From positions 1 through 8,353 of the forward strand of contig WFTN01000172.1 in NCBI GenBank assembly GCA_015485455.1: 8,353 bases of DNA. The letters run 5' to 3'. How positions within the stretch are numbered: the first letter of the stretch is position 1; each line of letters opens with the position of its first letter. Both the position numbers and the translations under genes were made by a program. The notes beneath the pieces were generated by a model, which searched no databases, had not been told where the DNA came from, and saw only the letters and a list, made by a program, of their open reading frames with translations. Positions 5,907 through 8,353 of the stretch are shown piece by piece. The stretch comes from Planctomycetota bacterium. GTDB lineage: Bacteria > Planctomycetota > GCA-002687715 > DRQF01.

Positions 5907-8353
<2,447 letters not shown>

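Overview
The window (8,353 bases, moderate GC) is a chromosomal housekeeping region of a bacterium, most likely a planctomycete (Planctomycetota) or close relative. This is inferred from a PEGA-domain lipoprotein of a type I associate with planctomycetes, an exported HEAT-repeat protein, and an McsA-McsB-ClpC cluster with no ctsR gene beside it. No 16S rRNA or other decisive phylogenetic marker is present, so the assignment is tentative.

Layout. (1) Bases 1-2804, minus strand: a two-gene unit. nnrD encodes ADP-dependent NAD(P)H-hydrate dehydratase, a metabolite-repair enzyme. Its stop codon overlaps the TTG start of a gene for an exported HEAT-repeat protein, whose 3' end lies off the left edge. 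(2) Bases 2868-3175, plus strand: a promoter candidate, tRNA-Ser(UGA), tRNA-Ser(GCU) and a strong intrinsic terminator, divergent from nnrD. (3) Bases 3275-3820: a small PEGA-domain lipoprotein. (4) Bases 3833-5528: a promoter candidate, then mcsA (zinc-finger/UVR adaptor) and mcsB (protein arginine kinase), overlapping by 17 nt. (5) Bases 5529-5906: a 378-nt gap with a strong hairpin, an 8-bp inverted repeat and one doubtful 73-codon reading frame. (6) Base 5907 to the right edge: clpC, an AAA+ unfoldase with both N-terminal Clp repeats, a UVR-bearing middle domain, two ATPase domains and a ClpP-binding loop. It is cut within its last residues.

How the genes work together: McsB, activated by McsA, phosphorylates arginines on damaged proteins. 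The ClpC N-terminal domain reads phosphoarginine as a degradation tag and feeds the protein to ClpP, which is not in this window. In Bacilli the same genes lie in a ctsR-mcsA-mcsB-clpC operon. Here no ctsR is visible, a lipoprotein gene occupies the upstream position, and clpC is separated from mcsB by the long gap. The control of the cluster is therefore probably different.

I found no clearly new multi-gene system. The points most worth a second look are the uncoupled clpC leader region, the heptad repeat at the mcsA promoter, the altered second zinc site of McsA, and the uncharacterised HEAT protein translationally coupled to nnrD.
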